From assembly GCA_003220435.1 (NCBI GenBank), contig QHSL01000099.1:1-45483 (forward strand): a stretch of 45,483 bases of DNA, given 5' to 3'. The stretch comes from Candidatus Rokuibacteriota bacterium. GTDB taxonomy: Bacteria > Methylomirabilota > Methylomirabilia > Rokubacteriales > CSP1-6. Positions 17,267 to 25,574 of this stretch are shown piece by piece. Below the pieces are notes generated by a model, which worked only from the letters and a program-made list of their open reading frames with translations, made no database searches and was not told where the DNA came from. Both the position numbers and the translations under genes were made by a program. The stretch's first letter is position 1, and each line of letters starts with the position of its first letter.

Positions 17267-17973
17267 GCCTGCTGGCGGTCGAGGACATCCACACCTACTA
17301 TGGTGAAGCCCACATCCTGCAAGGCGTGTCGCTGACGGCCGGCGAAGGCGAGGTCGTGACGCTCATCGGTCGCAACGGCGCCGGCAAGACGACGACGTTG
17401 CGCTCGATCATGGGCATCGCGCGACCCCGCCGCGGCCACGTGCGCCTGCGCGGCGACGACATCACCGCGCTCGGCACGCACGCGATCGCGCACCGCGGGA
17501 TCGCGTGGGTTCCGGAGGAGCGCCGCGTGCTGTCGAACCTCACCGTGCTGGAGAACCTCCGCCTGGGCATGCTCGGCGGCTCCGGCACGAACGGCGCCAC
17601 GAAGCTGCTCGACGAGGTGTTCGGTTACTTCCCGCGGCTCCGCGAGCGCATCGACCAACGCGGCCGGTTCCTCTCGGGCGGCGAGCAGCAGATGCTCGCT
17701 ATCGCGCGCGGCCTCGTGAGCCGCCCGTCGGTCATGCTGGTCGACGAGCCGACCGAGGGGCTGGCGCCGCTGCTCGTTCAGAACCTCACCGAGATCCTCG
17801 CGACGATCAACCGGCGGGGCACCACGATTCTGCTGGTGGAGCAGACGCTCGAGGTGGCGTTGCGACTCTCACACCGCCTGTACGTTATGGACCAGGGGCA
17901 GATTCAGTTCGAGGGCACGCCTGACCAGCTTCGCCGCGACCCGACGATCCAGCAGCGCTTCCTTGAAATTTAG
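17263..17973 (+). CDS. livF: Liv-type ABC transporter ATPase LivF (system 2)
   Basis: 236 residues from GTG 17263. Walker A is GRNGAGKT (36-43), and the signature LSGGEQQM, Walker B VDEPTEGLAP and LVEQT are all typical of LivF. It is the partner of the LivG2 just upstream. The TAG stop (17971-17973) touches the first base of a strong hairpin (17973-17992), so transcription may end right at the gene end. Confidence 0.92.
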
Positions 17974-18190
17974 GGGGCCTCGAAGGGCCCCCCCAAATCC
18001 CCCCGACGCTCGGAAGCGCCCCGGCGTAGCCGTGGCGCTCCTCGAGATTGCGTATCGCCGGGGGCCTCGAAGGGCCCCCCAATCCCCCCGACGCTCCTCG
18101 AGATTCCGATACTGCAGAAACGAGAGCGCCCCGGACTGAGCCGGGGCGCTTTCGAGTGTGGGGCTCGGGGGCCTTCGAGGCCCCCCCGAT
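17973..18190. repeat. Composite hairpin repeat element between convergent genes, copy A
   Basis: This 218-bp gap between livF2 and a minus-strand gene is built from repeated modules. GGGGGCC-tcgaag-GGCCCCC hairpins occur at 17973-17992 and about 18058-18078, and inverted at 18167-18185. The filler CCCCCCGACGCTC appears twice. An imperfect hairpin AGCGCC-c-CGG/CCG-t-GGCGCT lies at 18015-18039 and a perfect one at 18125-18150. A related block in inverse orientation lies at 45237-45349, also between convergent genes. It looks like a bidirectional terminator made of REP-like units. Confidence 0.75.
18125..18150. terminator. Perfect 10-bp stem-loop terminator
   Basis: AGCGCCCCGG, loop ACTGAG, CCGGGGCGCT, followed by TTTC on the plus strand and preceded by GAAAC, which gives a short T-run on the minus strand. 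It is positioned to stop transcription from livF2 and from the gene at 18196. The T-tract is short, so its strength as an intrinsic terminator is inferred. Confidence 0.6.
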
Positions 18191-18195
18191 GTGCT

Positions 18196-18582
18196 TCAGT
18201 CGTCCCTGTCGTGGTTGCCGCGATGCCACTTCTTGGCGTGGCCCCAGCCACGCTCCTTCACCACGACGACCTGCGCGGGCGCGTAGGCCGGCGCGTAGTA
18301 CACCGGCGCGTAGTACACCGGGGGCGGCGGGACGTAAACGGGCTGCGGCTGGACGTACACCGGATAGTACTCGCGCACGATCACCCGCTCCTGGACCGGC
18401 GGCGCGACGATCACCGGCTGCGCCGCCGGGCGGTACCCGCCGAAGATCCCCGTGCCCGAGATGATCTGGTTGAAGACCGCGAAGGCGCCGAGCCCGAGGG
18501 CAGCGTCAGTGGACGACCCTGCAAACGCCGCGCCCGGAACGAGCAGCGCCAGGACCATGACAGCGGCGGCGAGCCTTCTCAT
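18196..18582 (-). CDS. Small secreted Pro/Tyr/Val-rich protein
   Basis: 128 residues with a clear signal peptide (MRRLAAAVMVLALLVPGAAFAG). The mature part has a glycine-rich stretch, then low-complexity repeats of the PVYVxPP and YYAPVYYAPAYAP type, and a basic, His-containing tail (WGHAKKWHRGNHDRDD). Such proteins are probably envelope-associated; no enzyme domain is visible. A GGGAGG ribosome site precedes ATG 18582. It is downstream of the acyl-CoA dehydrogenase-like gene on the same strand (73-bp gap). Confidence 0.7.
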   Translation of the reverse strand: MRRLAAAVMVLALLVPGAAFAGSSTDAALGLGAFAVFNQIISGTGIFGGYRPAAQPVIVAPPVQERVIVREYYPVYVQPQPVYVPPPPVYYAPVYYAPAYAPAQVVVVKERGWGHAKKWHRGNHDRDD

Positions 18583-18655
18583 TGTCAGTGCCTCCCTGGG
18601 GCGGGTTACTAACCACCCCTCCTGGCCGATTAGACGGCCGGCACCGGCAAGTATT

Positions 18656-19849
18656 TCACCCCGGGGGCACCCCCCGGCGATTCGCCCCGGCGACGTTGAA
18701 CATCGCTGCGTCGAGCCCGAGCGCGCTCTTGCCGATGGCCTCGAGCATCCGGTCCACGGTGGGAGGCATGAGGGTCGAGGTGCGGAGGTCCCGAAACGCG
18801 CGCTCGGCCGGGAAGTCCTTGTAGGAGCCGCGGCCGCCGACGATCTGGATAGCCTTCGACGTCACGTGCAAGCCGACCTCGGTGGCGAGGTACTTGGCGC
18901 GGTTGGCGAGGAGCCCTCGCTCGGCCACGTCGGCCCTGTCCCACCGCGCGGCCGAGTCGGCCAGGACCAGGCTGGCGGCGTCGAGGTGCGCGGCCAGCTC
19001 ACCGACGTGTCGCTGGACCGAGGGATCCAGCGCGACAGCGACGTTCTCCGGTCTCACGATCCGCTTCTTGACGTAGTCGACGGCGAAGGCGAGCGCCGCC
19101 TCGGCGATGCCGAGGTACACCGCGGCGTAGCCGAGCGCGAAGATCTCGATGACCCCGACCCACAGCGCCGCGCCGGGATCGCCCAGCAGGCCGTCGGCCG
19201 GCACACGTACGCCCGTGAACGTCACCGACGGGCTGAACGTCGCGCGCATACCGAGCGTGTCCCACTTGCCGTCGGTCGTGATCCCCGGCGCGTCGGCGTC
19301 CACCAGTGCCAGCTGTAAGGATTTGGCCATGTCGGTGCCGCCGTCGAGCGCGCACCACACCATGTAATGCGACGCGCCGAGCGCCATCGTGCAGAAGTGC
19401 TTCACGCCGTCCACGACGTAGCCGGCGCCCTCCCCGCGGATCGTCGTCTCCATCAAGATGGACCGCGAGAGGCTGACCGCGGGCTCGCTGCCCCAGCTGC
19501 CGAAGAGCTTGCCTTGTCGGACGACCCCGTCGAAACAGCGACGCTGCTGCTCGACGCTGCCGAGCGTCGCGATGAACCGCATGACCGTCGAGTGCATGTG
19601 GACGGTCATCGCGGTATTGGCGCAGCCGCGGGCGATCGTACGGATGACGGCGATGTAGGTGGCGGTGTCGAGCCCCAGGCCGCCGTGCGCGGTCGGGATC
19701 GCGCCGGCGAGCACCCCCTCGCGCCAGAGATCGCGCCAGCTCTCGACGGGGTTGGCGGCGGCAAGGTCGTACTCGGCAGCGCGCGGGGCGATCCTCTCGC
19801 GCGTCAACCGGTCGATCCGCTCGACGATTGGGGACTGGATGGGGCTCAC
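18656..19849 (-). CDS. Acyl-CoA dehydrogenase / DszC-like flavoprotein
   Basis: 397 residues from GTG 19849, which overlaps the livM2 stop. It has the acyl-CoA dehydrogenase fold. Landmarks are SWGSEP where dehydrogenases have TEPxAGSD, the KHFCTMALGASHY segment, and GGRGSYKDFPAERAFRDLRT near the C-terminus followed by LMPPTVDRM rather than a GTSEI motif. These features recall the flavin-dependent monooxygenase branch (DszC/SfnB-like), which oxidises sulfur compounds, so oxygenation rather than dehydrogenation is possible. Genetic linkage to Liv system 2 suggests that it acts on the imported substrate. A 7-bp hairpin (CCGGGGG/CCCCCGG, 18661-18677) lies within its last codons. Confidence 0.75.
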   Translation of the reverse strand: MSPIQSPIVERIDRLTRERIAPRAAEYDLAAANPVESWRDLWREGVLAGAIPTAHGGLGLDTATYIAVIRTIARGCANTAMTVHMHSTVMRFIATLGSVEQQRRCFDGVVRQGKLFGSWGSEPAVSLSRSILMETTIRGEGAGYVVDGVKHFCTMALGASHYMVWCALDGGTDMAKSLQLALVDADAPGITTDGKWDTLGMRATFSPSVTFTGVRVPADGLLGDPGAALWVGVIEIFALGYAAVYLGIAEAALAFAVDYVKKRIVRPENVAVALDPSVQRHVGELAAHLDAASLVLADSAARWDRADVAERGLLANRAKYLATEVGLHVTSKAIQIVGGRGSYKDFPAERAFRDLRTSTLMPPTVDRMLEAIGKSALGLDAAMFNVAGANRRGVPPG

Positions 19850-20811
19850 TGCCCGATCCCGCGCGACGTGAGCGTGCCCCAGATGCCCCGGGGGAGAAAC
19901 AGCACGAACGCCATGAAGATCACGCCGATCACCAGCGGCCAGGCCTCGAAGAAGATGCTGAGGCGGTCGGCGAGCACCAGGTAGGTCGCGGCGCCGACGA
20001 AGGGTCCGAAGAACGTCCCGGCGCCGCCGAGCAGGGTCATGATCACGACCTGGCCCGAGGTGGACCAGTAGAGCGAATCGACGGGTACCACGGTGAGGCG
20101 GAGCGCGTCGAGCGCGCCGGCGAGCCCCGCGAAGAGGGCCGAGAACACGAACGACAGGAGCTTCACGCGGTTGATGTCGTAGCCGCAGGCCACCGCGCGG
20201 TCGCTGTTCTCACGGATCGCCCGTAGCACCGCGCCGAAGGGCGAGTCGAGGATGCGCTTGAGGACGGCCACCGCGAGCACGACCAGCACGTAGGCGAAAT
20301 AGTAGAAGGCCAGCGGCTGCCGCAGCGAGACCGACGCGCCGAAGATCGAGAGCGGGAGCAGCGGAATCCCGCGCAGCCCGTCGTCGCCGCCCGTCAGGTC
20401 CGCGGCGTGGAAAGCGATGAAATAGAGCATCTGGGCGAAGGCGAGCGTGAGCATGGCGAAGTAGATTCCGCGCCGGCGCAGGCAGAAGAACCCCACCAGC
20501 GCGCCGCCCACGACCGCCGCCCCCAGACCGATGCCGAGGGCGATCCACAGCGACGTCACCTTGAGCTTGGCCAGGGCGAGGCCGGCGCCGTAGGCGCCGA
20601 GCCCGTAGTAGGCGGCGTGACCGAAGGAGAGGAGACCGGTGTACCCGTAGAGCAGGTTGAAGCCGAGCGCGAAGAGCCCGAAGATCAGCACCTGCGTCGC
20701 GAGCGCCTGATAGGGCGCGATGAACGGGAAGATCGCGAAGAAGAGGACGAACGACGCGATCGGATGGACCGTCACCCACGCCTTCACCCGGCCGAACGCG
20801 CTGCGGATCAT
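19846..20811 (-). CDS. livM: Liv-type ABC transporter permease LivM (system 2)
   Basis: 321 residues, strongly hydrophobic, with the LivM signatures LLYGYTGLLSFGHAAYYGLGAY and TLLGGAGTFFGPFVGAATYL. ATG 20811 overlaps the livH2 stop and its own stop overlaps the flavoprotein start, so the four minus-strand genes are translationally chained. It partners LivH2 in the membrane pore, with ATPases most likely supplied by 16517-17973. Confidence 0.9.
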   Translation of the reverse strand: MIRSAFGRVKAWVTVHPIASFVLFFAIFPFIAPYQALATQVLIFGLFALGFNLLYGYTGLLSFGHAAYYGLGAYGAGLALAKLKVTSLWIALGIGLGAAVVGGALVGFFCLRRRGIYFAMLTLAFAQMLYFIAFHAADLTGGDDGLRGIPLLPLSIFGASVSLRQPLAFYYFAYVLVVLAVAVLKRILDSPFGAVLRAIRENSDRAVACGYDINRVKLLSFVFSALFAGLAGALDALRLTVVPVDSLYWSTSGQVVIMTLLGGAGTFFGPFVGAATYLVLADRLSIFFEAWPLVIGVIFMAFVLFLPRGIWGTLTSRGIGQ

Positions 20812-21692
20812 TCCGCCAGCCCCGCTTCGCCGAAGAGCCCGCTCGGCCGAACGAGCAGCACCGCCGCCATCACGACGAAGACGACGATCTCGGCGAGCCT
20901 GGGGGCGAAGAACGTCGTGAGGCTGACGATCTCGCCCATGAGCAGGCCGGCCACGATCGCCCCGGGCAGGCTGCCCATGCCGCCGACCACCACCACCACG
21001 AAGCACTCGATGATGATCTCCACGCCCATCTCGGCGTAGACGCCGCGCATCGGACCCGCCAGGACTCCGGCCAGACCGGCCATGCCGATGCCGATCCCGA
21101 AGACGAGCAGCCAGATCCGGTTGAGGTCCACGCCGAGGGCCCGGACCATCAGCGCGTCGCGCGAGCCCGCCCGAATGATGAGCCCGACGTTGGTCTTCTC
21201 GAGGAACAGCCAGAGCGCCAGCAGCGCGGCGGCGGTCACCGCGATCACGAAGAGCCGGTACACGGGAAATCTCATGAAGCCGAGATCGACCGCGGCGGCC
21301 AGCTGCGTCGGCGGATCGACGGTGAGGCCGATCTTCCCCCACAGGAGCTTCACGCCCTCCACCATCGCCAGCGACAACCCAAACGTGAGCAGCAGCGGAT
21401 CGTCAGGACTGCGCCCATAGAGGCGACGGATGAGCAGGCGCTCGACCAGGAAGCCGAGCGTCCCCACCACGAGCGGCGCCAGGACCAGCGTCGCCCAGAA
21501 GCTCTTCGTCAACCCGAGCAGGGAGAAGGCGACGTAGGCCCCGAGCATATAGAAGGCGCCGTGGGCGAAGTTCACCACCGTCATCAGCCCGAAGATCAGG
21601 CTAAGCCCGATGGCCATCAACACCAGGATCCCACCCAGGACGATCCCCGTGAAGACCTGGGCGGTCAGCGCCGACAGCGAGACGTCGAGCAC
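20808..21692 (-). CDS. livH: Liv-type ABC transporter permease LivH (system 2)
   Basis: 294 residues from GTG 21692, just 4 bp after the livK2 stop. LivH signatures are LSLIFGLMTVVNFAHGAFYM and VVVGGMGSLPGAIVAGLLMG. The first membrane segment begins soon after the chosen start (TGIVLGGILVLMAIGLSL). Longer in-frame starts upstream would overlap livK2 and add non-hydrophobic residues, so they were not used. Confidence 0.9.
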   Translation of the reverse strand: MLDVSLSALTAQVFTGIVLGGILVLMAIGLSLIFGLMTVVNFAHGAFYMLGAYVAFSLLGLTKSFWATLVLAPLVVGTLGFLVERLLIRRLYGRSPDDPLLLTFGLSLAMVEGVKLLWGKIGLTVDPPTQLAAAVDLGFMRFPVYRLFVIAVTAAALLALWLFLEKTNVGLIIRAGSRDALMVRALGVDLNRIWLLVFGIGIGMAGLAGVLAGPMRGVYAEMGVEIIIECFVVVVVGGMGSLPGAIVAGLLMGEIVSLTTFFAPRLAEIVVFVVMAAVLLVRPSGLFGEAGLAE

Positions 21693-21696
21693 GCCG

Positions 21697-22914
21697 CTAA
21701 GCGTGCCCTTTCTCGGCGCAGGTCCGGTCCAGCTCCTCGTTGGCCGCCACCTTGCCGATGACGTCGAAGAACCCCCACTCACCCTTCACCTGCTGGGGCG
21801 ACCGGACCTTGATGATCCAGAGATCCTGGAAAGACTTGTTGTCGCACGCGCGCCACCACTGCTTGCCCTTGTAGTGGTCGTACTCGCGGTTCTTGCGCAG
21901 CGCGTTCGCAACGGCGTCGGAGTCGGTGGACTTCGCCAGCTCGACGCCACGCGCGACTTCGTGGATCCCGTTGTAGCCGTAACCGGAGTACGAGTCCGGC
22001 GGCTGGGTGAAGCGCTTCGTGAACGCCTCGACGTACCGTTTAGCCTGGGGCAGCGTCTCGGCCAGCTCGTGACAGAAGTGGGTGGCCCCGTAGATGTCCT
22101 GGAAGACCTCCGCGCCGCCCTCCTTCGTGTAATAGAGGAAGTGCAGCGGCTGCGCGATCCTCGCCTCCTTCTTCAGACCGAAGCTGATCGCCTGCTTCAG
22201 GAACGGCACGTTGTCGGCGCCCGGCGTCACCGCGTAGATCGCGTCGGGCTTGGCGGCCTGGATCTTCGGCAGGTGCGCCGAGAACTCGGGTTTGCCGAGC
22301 GGGTAGGGCGTGCTCCCGAGGACGGTGCCGCCCAGCTTGGCGATGGCGGCGTTGAACACGACGTTGTTCTGCTTGCCCCAGGCGTAGTCGGCGTAGACGA
22401 CCCACCACTTCTTGCCGATGTTCTGCATGCCGTAGGTGGCCATCGTCCGGCTGGTGATCGTCGGATTCAGCGCCTCGTGGAACGTCAACGGGCTGGTGTC
22501 GGGCTTGGCGCTGATCTCGTCGGACTGGCTCACCGAGATGTAGAGCTTCTTGGCCGCCTTCGTCTGCTCGTTGATGGCCATCTGCACGTGGGCCGCGAGA
22601 CCGCCCACGACGAAGTCGACCTTCTGGTTCTCGATGAGCTCCTTGGTGCGCTGGGCGCCGACGGCCGGCTTGAGCTCGTCGTCGCGGAACAGCACCTCGA
22701 GCTTCCGGCCCATGACGCCGCCCTTGGCGTTGATCTCTTCCATGGCGAGCTGGGCGCCCTTTTGCAGGTCGGCGGCGATGGCGGCGAACGTCCCCGTCAG
22801 TGGAAGCGGGAAACCGATCCGAATCGGCTCCTTGGTCTGTGCGCGCAGAACGGCGGGGAACGCCAGGAGCGTCACCCCGGCGGTCGTTGTCGTCAGGAAT
22901 TGGCGTCGATGCAT
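21697..22914 (-). CDS. livK: Liv-type ABC transporter substrate-binding protein (system 2, Tat-exported)
   Basis: 405 residues from ATG 22914, with GGAGG correctly spaced upstream. The N-terminus MHRRQFLTTTTAGVTLLAFP is a Tat signal with cleavage near residue 26 (LRAQ). The mature start PIRIGFPLPLTGTFAAIAAD and the repeated helical pattern are those of the LivK-like binding proteins. It is quite different from the protein at 9647 and lacks its RYN extension. It heads the operon livK-livH-livM-flavoprotein and follows a good sigma-70-type promoter. Confidence 0.9.
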   Translation of the reverse strand: MHRRQFLTTTTAGVTLLAFPAVLRAQTKEPIRIGFPLPLTGTFAAIAADLQKGAQLAMEEINAKGGVMGRKLEVLFRDDELKPAVGAQRTKELIENQKVDFVVGGLAAHVQMAINEQTKAAKKLYISVSQSDEISAKPDTSPLTFHEALNPTITSRTMATYGMQNIGKKWWVVYADYAWGKQNNVVFNAAIAKLGGTVLGSTPYPLGKPEFSAHLPKIQAAKPDAIYAVTPGADNVPFLKQAISFGLKKEARIAQPLHFLYYTKEGGAEVFQDIYGATHFCHELAETLPQAKRYVEAFTKRFTQPPDSYSGYGYNGIHEVARGVELAKSTDSDAVANALRKNREYDHYKGKQWWRACDNKSFQDLWIIKVRSPQQVKGEWGFFDVIGKVAANEELDRTCAEKGHA

Positions 22915-22967
22915 GGCCACCTCCGGCTGAAGCAGCATGTGTGTAAAAAGCTCGCTCGGGTGGCGCG

Positions 22968-22997
22968 ATCATAGGGGGGCTGGTCCGCACGTGTCAA
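22968..22997 (-). promoter_or_regulatory. Sigma-70-type promoter for the livK2 operon
   Basis: On the minus strand, TTGACA (22997-22992) and TATGAT (22973-22968) are separated by 18 bp, about 54 bp before the ATG at 22914. It is the best consensus promoter seen in the window. The rest of the 274-bp gap up to 23188 contains only a -10-like TAGATT just before the CoxL-like gene and nothing else I recognise. Confidence 0.65.
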
Positions 22998-23188
22998 CAA
23001 TCGCGATACGCGTGGGCACCGGCCGTCACGCGTCGAAGGTCCCCTGGACGTGGACGCGCCTACAGATAGAATACGGCGGCGCCGACGCCGAATCCGAACG
23101 CCAGGTACAGGAGCGCGTCGGGGCCCAGCCACGCCGGACGAGCCCGGGTGAGCCGGCGACACGCCGACAACCGTGGTAGATTCCCGCC

Positions 23189-25540
23189 GTGCCGGCGACG
23201 GCGGGCTACATCGGAGCGCGCGTCAAACGCGGCGACGATCCGCGCCTGCTCACCGGGCGAGGCCGCTACGTGGACGACCTGACGTTGCCCCGCATGGTTC
23301 ACGTGGCCTTCGTGCGCAGCGCCCACGCCCACGCGCGCCTCGTCCACGTCCAGCTCGATGCGGCGCGCCGCGCGCCCGGCGTGGCCGGCGTGCTCACGGG
23401 TGACGCCGCCGCGCGACTCTGCAAGCCGTACCGCGGCGTGCTCCTGCACTACAAAGGCATGAAGACGGCCGCCATGCTGCCACTCGCCGTCGAGCGCGTG
23501 CGCTATGTCGGCGAGCCGATCGCGGCCGTCGCCGCCGACAGCCGGGCCGCCGCCGACGACGCCGCGGCGCTCGTCGAGGTGGAGTACGGGCCGCTGCCGG
23601 CGGTGCTCACGCCCGCCGCGGCCGTTGCCAAAGGCACGCCGCTGATCCACCCCGAGCTCGGCGACAACCTGCTCTACGAGACGCGTCTGGCCGCCGGCGA
23701 CGCCGACACCGCCTTCGCCGCCGCGCACCGCACGTGGACACGGACGTTCACCACGGGCCGGCACACCGGCGTGCCGATCGAGCCGCGGGGGCTCGTCGCC
23801 GACTACGAGCCCGCCACCCGCGCGCTCACGGTCTGGATCTCCACGCAGGTCCCGCACATGATGCAGGCGGTGCTCGCGGATCTCTTCGGCCTGGCCGAGC
23901 AGCGCGTGCGGGTCATCGCGCCGGACGTGGGCGGAAGCTTCGGCATCAAGATCCATGTCTACCAGGACGACATGGCCGCCTGCGCGATGGCGCTGATGCT
24001 CGGCCGCCCCGTCAAGTTCGTCGCCACGCGGCGCGAGTCGTTTCTCTCCGACATCCACGCGCGCGAGCAGACGATTCGCGTCGAGGTCGCCGCCGACCGC
24101 GACGGCGTCATCACGGCGATGCGCGCGTCGATCACCGCGGCCGTGGGACCCTATTCCGCCTATCCGCGCTCGAGCGTCGTGGAAGGGGGTCAGGTGCTCC
24201 GTCTCCTGCCGGGGCCGTACCGCCTGCGGCACTACGACGCGACCCTACACGTCGTCGCGCAGAACAAGGTCATCACCTCGCAATACCGGGCGGTCGGCCA
24301 CCCGATCGCCACCGCAGTGACGGAGAGCATGGTCGACCTGATCGCGCGTGACCTCGACCTCGACCCTGCCGAGGTGCGCCGTCGCAACCTCGTGCGTCCC
24401 GAGGAACTCCCGTACACCTCGGCGACCGGCAACGTGTACGACAGCGGCAGCTATCAGGCGGCGCTGGCGCGGCTCCTGGAGGCCGCGTCGTACGATCGCT
24501 TGCGAGGCGAGCAGGCGGCGGCGCGCTTGGAGGGCCGGTGCCTCGGCATCGGCCTTTCTTGCTTCATCGAGCTCACCGGCCCGGGCGCGCAGTTCTACGG
24601 CGTCGGCGGCGCGCCGATCTCGGGCCAGGAGGGAACGACGGTACGACTGGAGCCGGGCGGCGCCGTCACCGCACTGGTCGGGGTCACCAGCCAGGGGCAG
24701 GGCACCCACACCGCGCTCTCCCAGATCATCGCTGACGAGCTCGACGTGTCGCTCGACCAGATCGTCGTGCTATCCGGCGACACCGCCATGGTGCCGTACG
24801 GCGGAGGGACCTGGGCCAGTCGCGGCATGCCCATCGGCGGCAGCGCTACGATGCTCGCGGCTCGCGCGCTCGGCGAGAAGATCCGAACAATCGCCGCCGC
24901 GCTGCTGGAGGCGCACGCCGGCGATATCGAGCTCCGCCAGGGCCGGGCCGAGGTCCGCGGCAGCCCAGGGCGGTGGGTGAGCTTCGGTGACCTGGCGCGG
25001 ACGGCCCACTTCCGCTCGAACGAGCTGCGGGGCGTGGAGCCGAGCCTCGAGGCGACCGTGCACTACACGAACCCGGCGGCGTGGACCTTCACCAACGGCG
25101 CGCATCTCGCGGTCGTCGATGTGGATGTGGAGACGGGCAAGGTACGCGTCCTGCGATACGTCGCCGTCGACGATTGCGGGCGAATCGTCAATCCCGAGCT
25201 CGTGGAAGGCCAGATCGCGGGCGGGATCGCCCAGGGGCTGGGCGGCGCCCTCACCGAGCACTGCGCCTACGACGAGGTAGGCCAACTCCTGACCACCACC
25301 CTGATGGACTACGCGGTGCCGACCTTCGCCGACGTGCCGTCGATCGAGATGCACCATCTGGAGACCCCGGCCCCGGGGATCGTCGGCGGCTTCAAGGGCG
25401 CGGGCGAGGCTGGCGCGACGGGCGCGCCTGCCGCGATCCTGAACGCGGTCAACGACGCGTTGGCCCCGCTGGGCGTGATGCTGACCGAGCAGCCGATCAC
25501 GCCGGAGCGCGTCGTGCGGGCCCTGCGCCAAAAGGCGTAG
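23189..25540 (+). CDS. Molybdenum hydroxylase large subunit (xanthine dehydrogenase/CoxL family)
   Basis: 783 residues from GTG 23189, typical length for the family. It has the N-terminal hammerhead domain ([20 protein letters not shown]), the molybdopterin-binding segments GGSFGIKIH and TSQGQGTHT, and the C-terminal [11 protein letters not shown], where E740 is the candidate catalytic Glu at molybdenum. The active-site loop reads SQYRAVGHP, not the AYRCSF of form I CO dehydrogenase, so CO oxidation is not indicated. Family enzymes hydroxylate aldehydes, purines or N-heterocycles and normally need [2Fe-2S] and FAD subunits, and none is encoded next to it. A TAGATT box 7 bp before the GTG suggests a leaderless message. 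Confidence 0.88.
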   Translation: MPATAGYIGARVKRGDDPRLLTGRGRYVDDLTLPRMVHVAFVRSAHAHARLVHVQLDAARRAPGVAGVLTGDAAARLCKPYRGVLLHYKGMKTAAMLPLAVERVRYVGEPIAAVAADSRAAADDAAALVEVEYGPLPAVLTPAAAVAKGTPLIHPELGDNLLYETRLAAGDADTAFAAAHRTWTRTFTTGRHTGVPIEPRGLVADYEPATRALTVWISTQVPHMMQAVLADLFGLAEQRVRVIAPDVGGSFGIKIHVYQDDMAACAMALMLGRPVKFVATRRESFLSDIHAREQTIRVEVAADRDGVITAMRASITAAVGPYSAYPRSSVVEGGQVLRLLPGPYRLRHYDATLHVVAQNKVITSQYRAVGHPIATAVTESMVDLIARDLDLDPAEVRRRNLVRPEELPYTSATGNVYDSGSYQAALARLLEAASYDRLRGEQAAARLEGRCLGIGLSCFIELTGPGAQFYGVGGAPISGQEGTTVRLEPGGAVTALVGVTSQGQGTHTALSQIIADELDVSLDQIVVLSGDTAMVPYGGGTWASRGMPIGGSATMLAARALGEKIRTIAAALLEAHAGDIELRQGRAEVRGSPGRWVSFGDLARTAHFRSNELRGVEPSLEATVHYTNPAAWTFTNGAHLAVVDVDVETGKVRVLRYVAVDDCGRIVNPELVEGQIAGGIAQGLGGALTEHCAYDEVGQLLTTTLMDYAVPTFADVPSIEMHHLETPAPGIVGGFKGAGEAGATGAPAAILNAVNDALAPLGVMLTEQPITPERVVRALRQKA

Positions 25541-25551
25541 CAAGCGCTTGC
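25540..25551. promoter_or_regulatory. Perfect 12-bp palindrome upstream of the selenoprotein gene
   Basis: GCAAGCGCTTGC reads identically on both strands. It overlaps the last base of the preceding stop codon and lies 23 bp before ATG 25575, with a -10-like TAGGCT (25561-25566) in between. It could be an operator. This is position-based inference only. Confidence 0.3.
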
Positions 25552-25574
25552 CACCTGGGGTAGGCTGGCCTTCG

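Noticed and set aside
17885-18251. Minus-strand frames with repeated GGPFEAP/GGPSRPP segments
   Set aside because: They translate the hairpin modules of repeat element A and run into the livF2 gene; the conservation is structural, not coding.
23060-23170. Possible 36-residue minus-strand membrane peptide ending LAFGFGVGAAVFYL
   Set aside because: It needs a TTG start without a ribosome site and lies in the upstream region of the CoxL-like gene. The hydrophobic end alone is not enough support.
23189-25540. Form I aerobic CO dehydrogenase large subunit
   Set aside because: The AYRCSF active-site loop is absent and no CoxM or CoxS gene is adjacent.
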